Shown: positions 8,577-16,888, counted from the stretch's first letter. The stretch: DNA of 64,000 nt from Arcobacter roscoffensis (GCF_024267655.1 NZ_CP100595.1:2542001-2606000); one strand, 5' to 3'. The notes: generated by a model not told the origin, from the sequence alone. A program made the numbers and translations.

Positions 8577-9589
8577 TATTCATCCATTTCTCTATCAATG
8601 ATTCCATCTTCAATCATTTTTTGTGCAACATCAAGCATCTTTCTTTGAGAAGCTTCAATATCTTTAATTTTAACTTTATTAAGCATCTCAAACTCTTCTT
8701 TAAATCTATCTCTAGCTCTTTGAGACATTGCACCTGTAATTTTCTCCATGTCTTCATCTGGAGCATTTTTCATAGCAACAGCTACATCTCCTGTATCTAC
8801 ATTTTGTAAAATCTTCATTACATATTCAGTTTCAAGATTTAATAAATCTTCAAATACAAACATATTTTCCTTAATTTTAGTTGCTAAAGAAGTATCTACA
8901 CCATTGATATTCTTTAGAATATCTTGTGATTTTGGACCTAATCTATTTAACATATCAGCAACAACTTTTACACCACCAACATCAACAATAGAAGAAAGTA
9001 ATGATTCAAGCTTTTTCTCAAGTACAACAGAAATAGTTCTTACAACATCTGGTGAAACATCTTTTATTGTTGCCATTTGCATAGTAACTTTAACTCTTAC
9101 TTCTTCTTCAAGTTGCATTAAAACTTCAGCTGATTTAGGAGCATCCATATGTGATAAAATTACAGCTATCGTATGAGGTGACTCATCTTTAATAAAATCT
9201 GATAATTGTTTTGGATTAATAGCATCTAAATAAGAAAACGACTGAGAAGCTAACTGTAATCTTGATAGTTTTGCTAATACTTCATCAGCTTCACCTTTTC
9301 CAAGTGATTTATATAAAATATCTCTAGCAAAATCATAACCACCAGAACTAATAAAACCTTTTGTTCTTGTATATAAATGAAACTCTTCTAAAATAGCTAA
9401 GGATGTTTCTTTATCAATAGAGTTTATTTGAGTAATTGCAGTTGAAATATCTTCTACTGTATCTTTGGGTAAGTGTTGAAATATCTTTACAGTTGCCTCT
9501 TCTCCAATCAAAACAAAGAATCTAGCAACCTTGTCTTTCATAGACATACCTTTTAAAACTTCATGTAAGTTACTATTCGCTTCTGCCAT
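8576..9589 (-). CDS. fliG: Flagellar motor switch protein FliG
   Basis: A 337-residue switch protein of normal length. The N-terminal domain binds FliF and the middle domain has the conserved DESPHTIAVILSHMDAPKSA segment (usual EHPQxxA). The C-terminal torque domain has the charged helix SQRARDRFKEEFEML that faces the stator. It sits between fliF and fliH with one-base TAATG overlaps on both sides, so the three proteins are probably made in a coupled fashion. Confidence 0.95.
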   Translation of the reverse strand: MAEANSNLHEVLKGMSMKDKVARFFVLIGEEATVKIFQHLPKDTVEDISTAITQINSIDKETSLAILEEFHLYTRTKGFISSGGYDFARDILYKSLGKGEADEVLAKLSRLQLASQSFSYLDAINPKQLSDFIKDESPHTIAVILSHMDAPKSAEVLMQLEEEVRVKVTMQMATIKDVSPDVVRTISVVLEKKLESLLSSIVDVGGVKVVADMLNRLGPKSQDILKNINGVDTSLATKIKENMFVFEDLLNLETEYVMKILQNVDTGDVAVAMKNAPDEDMEKITGAMSQRARDRFKEEFEMLNKVKIKDIEASQRKMLDVAQKMIEDGIIDREMDE

Positions 9590-11325
9590 TATTTCTTACC
9601 TTTTAAATTTGCATCACCTTCTGATAATAAAAGTTCAATCATGGATGCCATTTCAGCTGGATTATTATTTACTTCTTTATCTAGCTCTTCAACTAAAACT
9701 TCATATTTTGCAGCTGATTCTTCATCTAAGCCTTCAATATTATTTAATATCTGACTTTTGATTTTACTTTTTAATCTTCCCTTAGCTGATTCCCTATCAA
9801 ATTGATCTCCATAATCTCCCAACATATCATCAACAAGATTTTCATCATCTACTTCATCTTTTTTCTTAGTAGTACCATCACCTAAGATCACAACTTCATG
9901 GTTTACAATAAATTTTTTATAGAATATAAATAATAAAACAGCTGCTATTAAGTACTGAATATACTCACTAAACTCTTTAAGTATAGTTTTAACCATAGCT
10001 AAAGTATTTAATGAAGATGTTGAAGAGTCAACTTCTATTGGATTACCATTTTCATCAAGCTGTACACCGTTTGCTGAAATTGGTTTAACTCCAATAAATT
10101 TAAAGTCTCTTACAGTAACCTTATCTCCTCTTTTACTATCATATCCAACAGTGTCCTGAACAATTGATTCAATTGAAGCTAAAAATTCTTCTTTGTTTTC
10201 AACATCATTTAATACAGTTGAATCAAAAGTAACCCCAGCTGTAATTCTATTGATTCTTGAATAGTTATTATCTTTTTGTTTTATTATCTTTTTAGAGATC
10301 TCATAATTTGTAACAGTATTTGTTCCTTCACTATTTGATTGTGAGTTCCCATTACCAGCTGCACCACCTGGAGTCTGTATATTATTATCAACTCCAGCTG
10401 CTCCACCCGCTCCACCTGCTGTACCTTGTGATGAAGATATATTTTCTATTACTTGTTGTGATCGTATAGTTCCTTCTGGATCATAAATCTCTTCTTGAAT
10501 ATCTTGCATAATAAAATCAAGTGAAACTGAAACTTTTGCAACAACTCTACCATGTCCCACAAAAGGTTCTAATAATTCAACTATCTTTTTTTCATAATCA
10601 TCTTCAATTTTCTTTTTATATTTTGATTGTGAATATGACTTTTGCGTAGCCATATCATCTTTAGATTTCTGAAGTAAACTTCCATCTTGATCAATTAACT
10701 TGATATTATCATGAGTTAAATCAGGAACGGCTGATGCTATAAAGTTTTTGATACCATCAATTTGCTTTTGAGTTAAAAAAACACCAGGCTTTAAAGATAA
10801 AACTGCTGATGCAGTTGGAAGTGTTTTTCTTTCTGTAAAAATAGTGTCTTTAGGAATAGCTATTTTTACACTTGCTCTTAATACACCAGTTAAAGACTCT
10901 AGTGATCTTGAAAGTTCACCTTCAAGTGCTCTTAAATACTTTACTTTATTCTCAAAATTAGTTGTACCCAATGATGACTTTTCAAAAATTTCCCATCCTA
11001 CATGCTTACTAGTTGAGGCTTCACTTGTCACAAGTTTAATTTTTGCAATATTGATAAACTCTTTTGAGGTTTTTAATGTAAGATTATTACCTGAACCAAT
11101 AACACTAAAAGCAATTCCTGAAGCCTCAAGCTCATCACTAGCTAACATCACTTGTGATTTTGTTAAATTTGAAGCAATTGTATAGTTTAGTTTTTTATCT
11201 TCAGCTTTAATATTTGAATAAACCAATAGACCAATCAATAATATAAATAAAAGAGAAAATCCCCCAATAATAACTGCTCTTTGAGCAGCATTTAAATTAT
11301 TTATAAATTTTAGAAGTTGATCCAT
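9589..11325 (-). CDS. fliF: Flagellar MS-ring protein FliF
   Basis: A 578-residue MS-ring protein with two membrane helices, near residues 16-38 (AVIIGGFSLLFILLIGLLVY) and 447-465 (YIQYLIAAVLLFIFYKKF). The ring-building periplasmic region between them includes LRALEGELSRSLESL and ASAVLSLKPG. A Gly/Asn/Ala-rich insert near residues 295-330 is typical of the variable loop. The C-terminal tail (NNPAEMASMIELLLSEGD) is the FliG-binding segment. It follows flgB by 16 bases. Confidence 0.95.
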   Translation of the reverse strand: MDQLLKFINNLNAAQRAVIIGGFSLLFILLIGLLVYSNIKAEDKKLNYTIASNLTKSQVMLASDELEASGIAFSVIGSGNNLTLKTSKEFINIAKIKLVTSEASTSKHVGWEIFEKSSLGTTNFENKVKYLRALEGELSRSLESLTGVLRASVKIAIPKDTIFTERKTLPTASAVLSLKPGVFLTQKQIDGIKNFIASAVPDLTHDNIKLIDQDGSLLQKSKDDMATQKSYSQSKYKKKIEDDYEKKIVELLEPFVGHGRVVAKVSVSLDFIMQDIQEEIYDPEGTIRSQQVIENISSSQGTAGGAGGAAGVDNNIQTPGGAAGNGNSQSNSEGTNTVTNYEISKKIIKQKDNNYSRINRITAGVTFDSTVLNDVENKEEFLASIESIVQDTVGYDSKRGDKVTVRDFKFIGVKPISANGVQLDENGNPIEVDSSTSSLNTLAMVKTILKEFSEYIQYLIAAVLLFIFYKKFIVNHEVVILGDGTTKKKDEVDDENLVDDMLGDYGDQFDRESAKGRLKSKIKSQILNNIEGLDEESAAKYEVLVEELDKEVNNNPAEMASMIELLLSEGDANLKGKK

Positions 11326-11341
11326 ATATTATTTATCCTGA

Positions 11342-11749
11342 TTAATTTTTAGCTGATGATTCAATAACTGATCTAAATAGTCTCGAATCTTTTTTAATTG
11401 CTGCTTGCAATGCGTCAAAAATTACTTTATTTTTTGACATTTCACTCATTTGAGTATCTAAGTTTACATTATTTCCATCATTTTGTTCTTCTAAACCTTT
11501 TACTTGAACTAATCTAGGATTAGGAATATTAGAATTATGATTTATACTTGGTAAATGCTGACCACTTGTTTGAGCTAAAGCTAATCTAGGCTCTTTTTTT
11601 TGACTTGCTAGTTCATCTTCAAAAACTAATTCTTTAGTTTTATAATTTGGGGTATTTATATTAGCAAGATTACTTGATATTACTTTTTGTCTCTCACCCC
11701 TAAAGTTTAAATGTGCAAAGAGTGTGTTTGTTACGCTACTTGCTTCCAT
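11342..11749 (-). CDS. flgB: Flagellar basal-body rod protein FlgB
   Basis: A 135-residue proximal rod protein. The N-terminal motif SSNLANINTPNYKTKELVFE and the C-terminal NDGNNVNLDTQMSEMSKN are the two FlgB hallmarks. Rod proteins stack on the FliF ring, and fliF is the next gene. flgC and fliE, which often follow flgB, are not between flgB and fliF here and are not elsewhere in the window. It shares one base with the upstream gene (TAATG). Confidence 0.88.
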   Translation of the reverse strand: MEASSVTNTLFAHLNFRGERQKVISSNLANINTPNYKTKELVFEDELASQKKEPRLALAQTSGQHLPSINHNSNIPNPRLVQVKGLEEQNDGNNVNLDTQMSEMSKNKVIFDALQAAIKKDSRLFRSVIESSAKN

Positions 11750-12468
11750 TATCTAGTATTGTTCCCTATTTTATCAATTAATTTAGAGTTTATTTCATCA
11801 ATAGTTGAAATTGCCTTTTGAGATTGTTCAAACCTTCTATGAGCATCAATTAGTTCAACCATCGCTGTAACTGAATTTACATTTGATTTTTCAATTGCTC
11901 CTTGCTCTAAAAGGCCATCATTATTTTCAAACAATAAAACCTCATTTTCATCTTTAAGTTTATAAGTATTATTGCCTATTTTCTGAAGATTTGTATATGG
12001 AATTTGTGCAACACCTATATTGTTTTCAAAACCCTCTTCTAAAAGAACTGGTTCATTATCAGTATTAAGTACATTATTTCCATTTGAATCAACTATAAAA
12101 CCATCAAAAACTTTAAAGGCACCATCTCTACTATAAACAATGTCTCCATTTTGATTTTGTATTTTAAAAAAGGTATCTGGTTGGTTTAATGCAAAATCTA
12201 AATTATTTCCAGTTGGAGCTATTGGTCCCATTTCGCCATTTATATATTTTGCATCAATTTTTGGAATATTATTTGTAACTTCATTAATTTTTGTTGGAAC
12301 AAAGCCTTCATTTTTTGATCTTTGAAGGTAATGATTAAAAGTAGTTTCTGTTGTTCCTTCTTGTTTAAATCCATTTGTATTAACATTTGCTAAGTTATTA
12401 CTTATTTGATCTAATCTATTTATTTGATTGACCATAGATGCAGCAAGAGGGTATGTTCCTTGATTCAT
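11749..12468 (-). CDS. Flagellar basal-body rod protein, FlgF/FlgG family
   Basis: A 239-residue rod-type protein with ISNNLANVNTNGFKQEG near residue 25, the TPTGNNLDFAL-type core (IAPTGNNLDFALNQPDTFFKIQN), YSRDGAFKV and a C-terminal EKSNVNSVTAMVELIDAHRRFEQSQK helix. These place it in the FlgF/FlgG family. A canonical flgG lies across the divergent gap at 14076-14864, so this is more likely the FlgF counterpart. It lies between cheZ and flgB in the minus-strand operon. Confidence 0.75.
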   Translation of the reverse strand: MNQGTYPLAASMVNQINRLDQISNNLANVNTNGFKQEGTTETTFNHYLQRSKNEGFVPTKINEVTNNIPKIDAKYINGEMGPIAPTGNNLDFALNQPDTFFKIQNQNGDIVYSRDGAFKVFDGFIVDSNGNNVLNTDNEPVLLEEGFENNIGVAQIPYTNLQKIGNNTYKLKDENEVLLFENNDGLLEQGAIEKSNVNSVTAMVELIDAHRRFEQSQKAISTIDEINSKLIDKIGNNTR

Positions 12469-12477
12469 TAAATGTCC

Positions 12478-13521
12478 TTACTTCCCAAACTCTTCAATTA
12501 ATTTATCTAAATCTTCACCAATTAATACTTCACCTTGATCACCATGAATATGTTTTGCAACTGCAATTTCTTGTTCAGTGTAATCATCTTCAAATAAATT
12601 GTTAAGATATAATGAAAGCTTTCTAATAACAGACATAACTCTTTCAATTTTTTGTCTATTAATATCATTAAACTGCATAAGCTCCATAGCTTCAAAGATT
12701 TTCATATCTTCTTCATTCATTATAGTTTTCATAGCTTCTAAACTTTTATTTACTTCTTCAACTTTTTGAACATGTTGTTTAAAAACTTCTATATTTGGAA
12801 ATTTTGCATTTAATGATTTTAATAACTTATCTTGAGAAACTAAAAAATCTTCAATATCAGAAACTTTAGTTCTAAATTCATTATTATTATCTAAACCAAG
12901 ACTTAATACATCAAAAATTTGAGAAACTTTCTCTTCTGAGTCATTTGCTACTTGGTTTAATTGATTTACAACTTTTGTATCTTTTTCAGCAGGTAATGGT
13001 ATCACACCTTCATTTATTTTTGTATCTGTCCAATCTTGCACAATTTTTTCTGCACTCACTTCTTCTTTCTTAGGTTCAGATTTTTGTGTTACCGCATCTA
13101 CACTAGGAGCATCTTCTGTAATTCCATCGATTTGAGATAATAAATCATCTATATCGTCAGATGAAGCTTGCTCATTTGAAGTATTTAGTTCCAAGTCATC
13201 TAAAATATCATCTGTTTTCACTTCTTCATCTACTTCATCGTTTATGTCAAAATCTTTTAATAAAGCATCAATATCATCATTATCTACAGTTACATTAGGA
13301 GTTTCAATATCTTTTGTTTCTTCTATATCTTTTACTTCGGGAACAGAAGGCTCTTCTTGAACTGTTTCAATTTTTTCTTCATTTTGTGTTTGAGAAATTA
13401 ATTCATCAATTTCACTTGTATCAACTACTTCAGTTGATTCTTCTGATGATTTAGATGTTTCTTCATCGGAAATGTCAAGTCCATTCATCAATGCTTCAAT
13501 TTCTTCTTGACTCATACTCAT
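12478..13521 (-). CDS. cheZ: CheZ-type CheY-P phosphatase with an extended N-terminal peptide array
   Basis: This 347-residue protein matches the Campylobacterota CheZ pattern. The C-terminal half holds a long helical hairpin with MELMQFNDINRQKIERV near residues 279-295. In it D286 and Q290 keep the spacing of the catalytic Asp/Gln pair of E. coli CheZ (D143, Q147). The very C terminus, GEDLDKLIEEFGK, resembles the CheY-binding tail helix of CheZ. The first 135 residues are acidic and carry five FliM-like peptides: residues 4-14 (SQEEIEALMNG), 35-44, 81-91 (NDDIDALLKDF), 103-112 and 121-131. It is 17 bases downstream of cheY, its substrate. Confidence 0.85.
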   Translation of the reverse strand: MSMSQEEIEALMNGLDISDEETSKSSEESTEVVDTSEIDELISQTQNEEKIETVQEEPSVPEVKDIEETKDIETPNVTVDNDDIDALLKDFDINDEVDEEVKTDDILDDLELNTSNEQASSDDIDDLLSQIDGITEDAPSVDAVTQKSEPKKEEVSAEKIVQDWTDTKINEGVIPLPAEKDTKVVNQLNQVANDSEEKVSQIFDVLSLGLDNNNEFRTKVSDIEDFLVSQDKLLKSLNAKFPNIEVFKQHVQKVEEVNKSLEAMKTIMNEEDMKIFEAMELMQFNDINRQKIERVMSVIRKLSLYLNNLFEDDYTEQEIAVAKHIHGDQGEVLIGEDLDKLIEEFGK

Positions 13522-13538
13522 AATAATGCCTTATTAAC

Positions 13539-13913
13539 TTATTTTTTTAATACCCCATCAAGCTTCTCTTTTAAAACTTCTGCATTGAATGGTTTTACAA
13601 TATAATTATTCACTCCAGCTTTTAAAGCTGTAATAACTTCACCCTTACCACCTTCTGTTGTAATCATGATAATAGGAGTCTTTTGATGAGCACCTTCTGC
13701 TCTAACTTTTTTTACTAAATCTAAACCATTCATATTAGGCATATTCCAGTCAGTTAAAATAACATCGTAGTTAGACTCACCTAATAGTTTCCAAGCTTTA
13801 ACACCATCTTCAGCCTCATCAAAATCATCTTTTGCGTAACCTAACTGCATTACAACATTACCAATAATTCTCCTCATAGTAGAACTATCATCAACTATTA
13901 GAATTCTCATCAT
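13539..13913 (-). CDS. cheY: Chemotaxis response regulator CheY
   Basis: A 124-residue single-domain receiver. Acidic pocket residues are D8 and D9 (LIVDDSS). The phospho-acceptor is D55 (ILTDWNMPNMNG), with a switch Thr in IIMITTEGG and a Lys in YIVKPF. CheY-P binds the motor switch and reverses rotation. Two Met codons stand in a row at the start; either could be used. A -10 element and a 10-bp palindrome lie directly upstream (13933-13957). cheZ follows. Confidence 0.95.
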   Translation of the reverse strand: MMRILIVDDSSTMRRIIGNVVMQLGYAKDDFDEAEDGVKAWKLLGESNYDVILTDWNMPNMNGLDLVKKVRAEGAHQKTPIIMITTEGGKGEVITALKAGVNNYIVKPFNAEVLKEKLDGVLKK

Positions 13914-13932
13914 ACTACCCTTTAATCTTTAT

Positions 13933-13957
13933 TAATATTCAATTATTGAATATTATA
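13933..13957 (-). promoter_or_regulatory. cheY promoter overlapped by a perfect palindrome
   Basis: A -10 element (TATAAT on the minus strand, 13952-13957) overlaps a 10-bp inverted repeat with a 3-base centre (TAATATTCAA at 13933-13942, TTGAATATTA at 13946-13955). The dyad therefore covers the -10 and the probable transcription start, the position of a repressor operator. It lies in the 162-base cheY-flgG divergent gap. Confidence 0.5.
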
Positions 13958-14037
13958 TATAATTTGTTTTAAATATCCACTTAATCTAAACTGATAAATA
14001 ACTATATAGATTTATCTTTTTTTAATTGTTCTTAAAA

Positions 14038-14052
14038 TATAATAAATATAAT
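14038..14052 (+). promoter_or_regulatory. Tandem -10 elements upstream of flgG
   Basis: Two TATAAT hexamers (14038-14043 and 14047-14052) lie 23-38 bases before the flgG ATG. The ribosome binding site (AAAGGAAA) follows closely. No -24/-12 sigma-54 pattern is seen. The region is very AT-rich, so one hexamer may be fortuitous. Confidence 0.4.
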
Positions 14053-14075
14053 CTAAAACTCTCAAAGGAAATTCA

Positions 14076-14864
14076 ATGATAAGAGGACTTTACACTGCTG
14101 CAACAGGTATGAATTCTATGCAACATCAAATTGATGTTACTTCAAACAATATTGCAAACGTAAATTCAACAGGTTTTAAACAAGATAGAGCTGAATTTCA
14201 AGATTTAATTTATGAAACTTTAAACTACACAGCAGGTCAAACTTCACAAACAACTCTAAATCCAACTGGTATTGATGTTGGTTTAGGTGTAAGAATTTCT
14301 GGTATTCAAAAAAACTTTACAGAAGGTGACTTAAAACTTACTTCAAATCCTTTAGATATAGCTATAGAAGGAAATGGTTTCTTTCAAATAACTCTGCCAA
14401 GTGGAGAGACTGCATATACAAGAAATGGTACATTTAAACTTAATGCTGAGGGAACTGTTGTAAATGGTAATGGCTACCCACTTTCACCACAAATAGTGGT
14501 ACCTGATAATGTTACTAAATTAACTGTAGGGAAAGATGGAACAGTTACAGCAACAAATCCTCAAACAGAAGAAATAGTAAATTTAGGGCAAATTGAAATT
14601 GCTGATTTTATTAATCCAGCAGGATTAGCTCCTATGGGTGAGTCTTTGTTTAGAGAAACAGAAGCCTCAGGTGCAGTTTTAACAGGAAATCCAACTACAG
14701 AGCAGTTTGGTAATACTAGACAAGGTATGATTGAGTTATCAAACGTTAAACTTGTAAACGAGATGGTAGATTTAATTACAGCTCAAAGAGCATATGAAGC
14801 AAATTCTAAGGCAATTACAACTACTGATGGTATGCTTGATACTGTTAATAGGTTAAAAAGATAG
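14076..14864 (+). CDS. flgG: Flagellar distal rod protein FlgG
   Basis: A 262-residue distal rod protein of canonical length. It starts MIRGLYTAATGMNSMQHQID, has VTSNNIANVNSTGFKQDRAEFQDLIYE, then LKLTSNPLDIAIEGNGFFQI and YTRNGTFKLNAEG. It ends with VNEMVDLITAQRAYEANSKA and TTDGMLDTVNRLKR. It is divergent from cheY and leads a short plus-strand unit with two charged coiled-coil genes. Confidence 0.97.
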   Translation: MIRGLYTAATGMNSMQHQIDVTSNNIANVNSTGFKQDRAEFQDLIYETLNYTAGQTSQTTLNPTGIDVGLGVRISGIQKNFTEGDLKLTSNPLDIAIEGNGFFQITLPSGETAYTRNGTFKLNAEGTVVNGNGYPLSPQIVVPDNVTKLTVGKDGTVTATNPQTEEIVNLGQIEIADFINPAGLAPMGESLFRETEASGAVLTGNPTTEQFGNTRQGMIELSNVKLVNEMVDLITAQRAYEANSKAITTTDGMLDTVNRLKR

Positions 14865-14879
14865 GTAACTAAATAAAAT

Positions 14880-15293
14880 ATGGATTTAAATGAATTAAAA
14901 AAACTTCGAGAAGAAAAATTTTTAGCTCATAAAAGAAAAAAAAGAGAGTATTACTTAAAAAATAAAGCAAAGAAAAAAAGAGAAGTTATTGATTATGAAA
15001 ATGAATTAAATGACTTAAACTTTGCAAGTAAAATAAAAGAAATTGCAAAAGTACAAAAAGCTCATGTTGATGATAGAAAAGAGCTTATAGTAGCAAAAAT
15101 CAATGAATACAAAGACAAGAAAAAAGAGTATTACGAAGAGAATAAAGAAAAAAGATTAGAATACGATAAAGAATATAGAGAAAAGAAAAAAGAAGAATTA
15201 AGAGAATATAGACGTCAATATTATCAAAAGAATAAAGAGAAAATATTAGCTAGGCAAAAAGAAAAAAGAAAATATCCCAAAAAGAGTGACTAA
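14880..15293 (+). CDS. Lys/Glu-rich repeat protein of unknown function
   Basis: A 137-residue protein made almost only of Lys, Glu, Arg, Tyr, Asn and Leu, predicted to be one long charged helix. A short motif recurs: EYYLKNKAKKKRE, EYYEENKEKRLEY and QYYQKNKEKILARQ. It starts 15 bases after flgG and its stop codon overlaps the next ATG (TAATG), so it is in an operon with flgG and the membrane coiled-coil gene. I know no function. Similar YYxxNKEK repeats occur as low-complexity runs in unrelated proteins, so family assignment by BLAST would be unsafe. Confidence 0.6.
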   Translation: MDLNELKKLREEKFLAHKRKKREYYLKNKAKKKREVIDYENELNDLNFASKIKEIAKVQKAHVDDRKELIVAKINEYKDKKKEYYEENKEKRLEYDKEYREKKKEELREYRRQYYQKNKEKILARQKEKRKYPKKSD

Positions 15294-16344
15294 TGGCAGA
15301 AGAACAAAAAGAAGAAGAGTTAGAATTAACGCTAGAAGAGACAGACTCTTCGGGGATAATAATGCAACACAAGATGATGATAATTCAAGTAATGAGTCAA
15401 ATAAAGAAGAATCATCTGATGAAGAACCAAGCTTTAAAAAGAAAAAAGATGATAATAAAATCAAAAAAATACTTTTTGGAGTAATTGGCTTTTTAGTTTT
15501 AGTACTTATAATTGGTCTTATACTTTTCTTAATGGGCTTTTTTGACCCAGAAGAAATAAAAGAAGAAATGCCTGCTAAAACATCAACACAAAAACAAATT
15601 GTTCAGCCTCAGAATGAATATAAATTTAGCTTAAAAGACGTAAATACTGATAATCTAAATAAAGAACTTTCAAGACTTACAAATAAAGATATCTTAGCTA
15701 AAAAAGAACAAGACAAAATAGAACAACAAAAGCAGATGCTAGAGAAAGAAAAAGAAGAATATAAAGAAAAACTTTCTCAACAAGAAGAAGAACTAACAAA
15801 AGAAAAAGAACTACTTCAAGCAAAAAAAGAAAAACTTGAAACTCAAAAAAATGAACTTGAACTTTTAAAAGAGCAAGCAAAGTCTTTAAAAGAAGAAATG
15901 TTAAGAGAAAAAGAAATACTTGAAGTTGAAAGAGAAAAATTAATTCTTGCTCAAATGGAAATAGAAAATACTATTAAACATGAAGAGAACAAAAAAGAAC
16001 AAGAGATGTCAAAACAAACACCATCAAAGGAAATAATAACTACATCTGATGAACAAATGTACACAAATACAAATGAATCTATTGATACAAAGTTTGTAAA
16101 TCTAATTAATGTGGCAAAAATAAAAGGTGAGCTATTTAAAGAGTATTTAGACAAAGTTCTAGCTATTCATAATGATGTATTATTATGTAGAGATGATTTC
16201 AATAATATTGAAGTGTATTTTGGACCATTTGACAACAATAACCAAAGAAGCGAAGTATTTAATAAGTTAAATAATAGTGATTTTTCAAATGCTTATGAAG
16301 TTGAATTAACAAGAGAAGAGTTTGATAAAAGATGTAATTATTAG
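15293..16344 (+). CDS. Membrane-anchored coiled-coil protein (apparent frameshift near the N terminus)
   Basis: The main reading frame ends at 16344 and encodes, in order: an acidic Asp/Asn/Ser-rich stretch, a Lys patch, one membrane helix (FGVIGFLVLVLIIGLILFLMGF), a long Glu/Lys coiled coil, and a small C-terminal domain (VYFGPFDNNNQRSEVFNKL) of SPOR-like appearance. The coupled ATG at 15293 (TAATG) opens MAEEQKEEELELTLEETDSSG in another frame, which joins the main frame only if one base is added in the GGGG at 15352-15355. The main frame alone would start at a GTG (15286) with an implausible Arg-rich leader. It may be a true frameshift, a sequencing error or a slippage site. Likely an envelope protein tied to flagella by operon position. 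Confidence 0.6.
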
Positions 16345-16345
16345 T

Positions 16346-16361
16346 AAACTCTTATGAGTTT
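16346..16361. terminator. Small hairpin at the convergent end of the coiled-coil gene and rimM
   Basis: AAACTC (16346-16351) and GAGTTT (16356-16361) form a 6-bp stem in the convergent junction and overlap the last codons of rimM. It is followed by a few Ts on the plus strand. Weak; may end both transcripts. Confidence 0.3.
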
Positions 16362-16882
16362 TCTAATATTACAAAAGCCTCTTGTACATTTATAATTTTA
16401 TTTTTAATGTCCACATTTAAAATATATTTATCAAACAAATGTGGCAATAGAAAGGTTTTAGGTAATTCTTTTTTCACTAATTCATCAGATGTTTTAATCT
16501 CAAGATAATCACTTGAAGGATACCTATGAACTTCAACTACAACACCTAACTCTAATCCATTTTCAACTATCTTACAATCCATTAAATCAAACCAAAAATG
16601 TTCATTTTCTTCTAGTTTGCAGTTTTGTCTTGTTTGTTCAAAAGTTGAGTATAGTTCTTGATTAGTAAGTTTTTTTGCAAGTTCAACATCTTCATAGTTC
16701 TCAAATTGCACAAGTTCTCTATTAGAATTATACTCTTTTATAACTAGCGATGTTTTTTTATTTGTAATAAATTCTGAACCTTTTTTAAATTGTTCAGGGA
16801 AATCTGAGTCAATGAAAAGTCTTAAATGACCTTTCAGACCCACAGCTTTTCCAAGCTTAGCTACGTAAATTTTATCATTCAT
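16352..16882 (-). CDS. rimM: Ribosome maturation factor RimM
   Basis: A 176-residue 30S maturation factor. The N terminus YVAKLGKAVGLKGHLRLFIDSDFPEQF is the RimM domain signature. The C-terminal PRC-barrel region contains HFWFDLMDCKIVENGLELGVVVEV and the closing FLLPHLFDKYI. RimM binds S19 and helps 16S 3'-domain assembly. It ends the ffh-rpsP-KH-rimM run. trmD and rplS, which usually follow in this phylum, are missing and a convergent gene stands in their place. Confidence 0.92.
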   Translation of the reverse strand: MNDKIYVAKLGKAVGLKGHLRLFIDSDFPEQFKKGSEFITNKKTSLVIKEYNSNRELVQFENYEDVELAKKLTNQELYSTFEQTRQNCKLEENEHFWFDLMDCKIVENGLELGVVVEVHRYPSSDYLEIKTSDELVKKELPKTFLLPHLFDKYILNVDIKNKIINVQEAFVILENS

Positions 16883-16888
16883 AGAAAA

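Noticed and set aside
5-14075. Sigma-54 (-24/-12) promoters for the flagellar genes
   Set aside because: I looked for GG-N10-GC spacing before flgE, fliN, cheY and flgG and found only AT-rich -10 hexamers.
15286-15352. Arg-rich N terminus (GTG start at 15286) as the true start of the membrane coiled-coil protein
   Set aside because: It overlaps the upstream coding end, lacks a convincing ribosome binding site, and the alternative frame from the coupled ATG at 15293 is acidic and continues naturally into the acidic linker if one G is added.
15442-15448. A AAA AAG heptamer as a programmed -1 frameshift site
   Set aside because: It is in the right register, but the stretch between 15356 and 15442 has codon use and composition of real coding only in the long frame, and no downstream stem or pseudoknot was seen. 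Kept only as an alternative in the findings.
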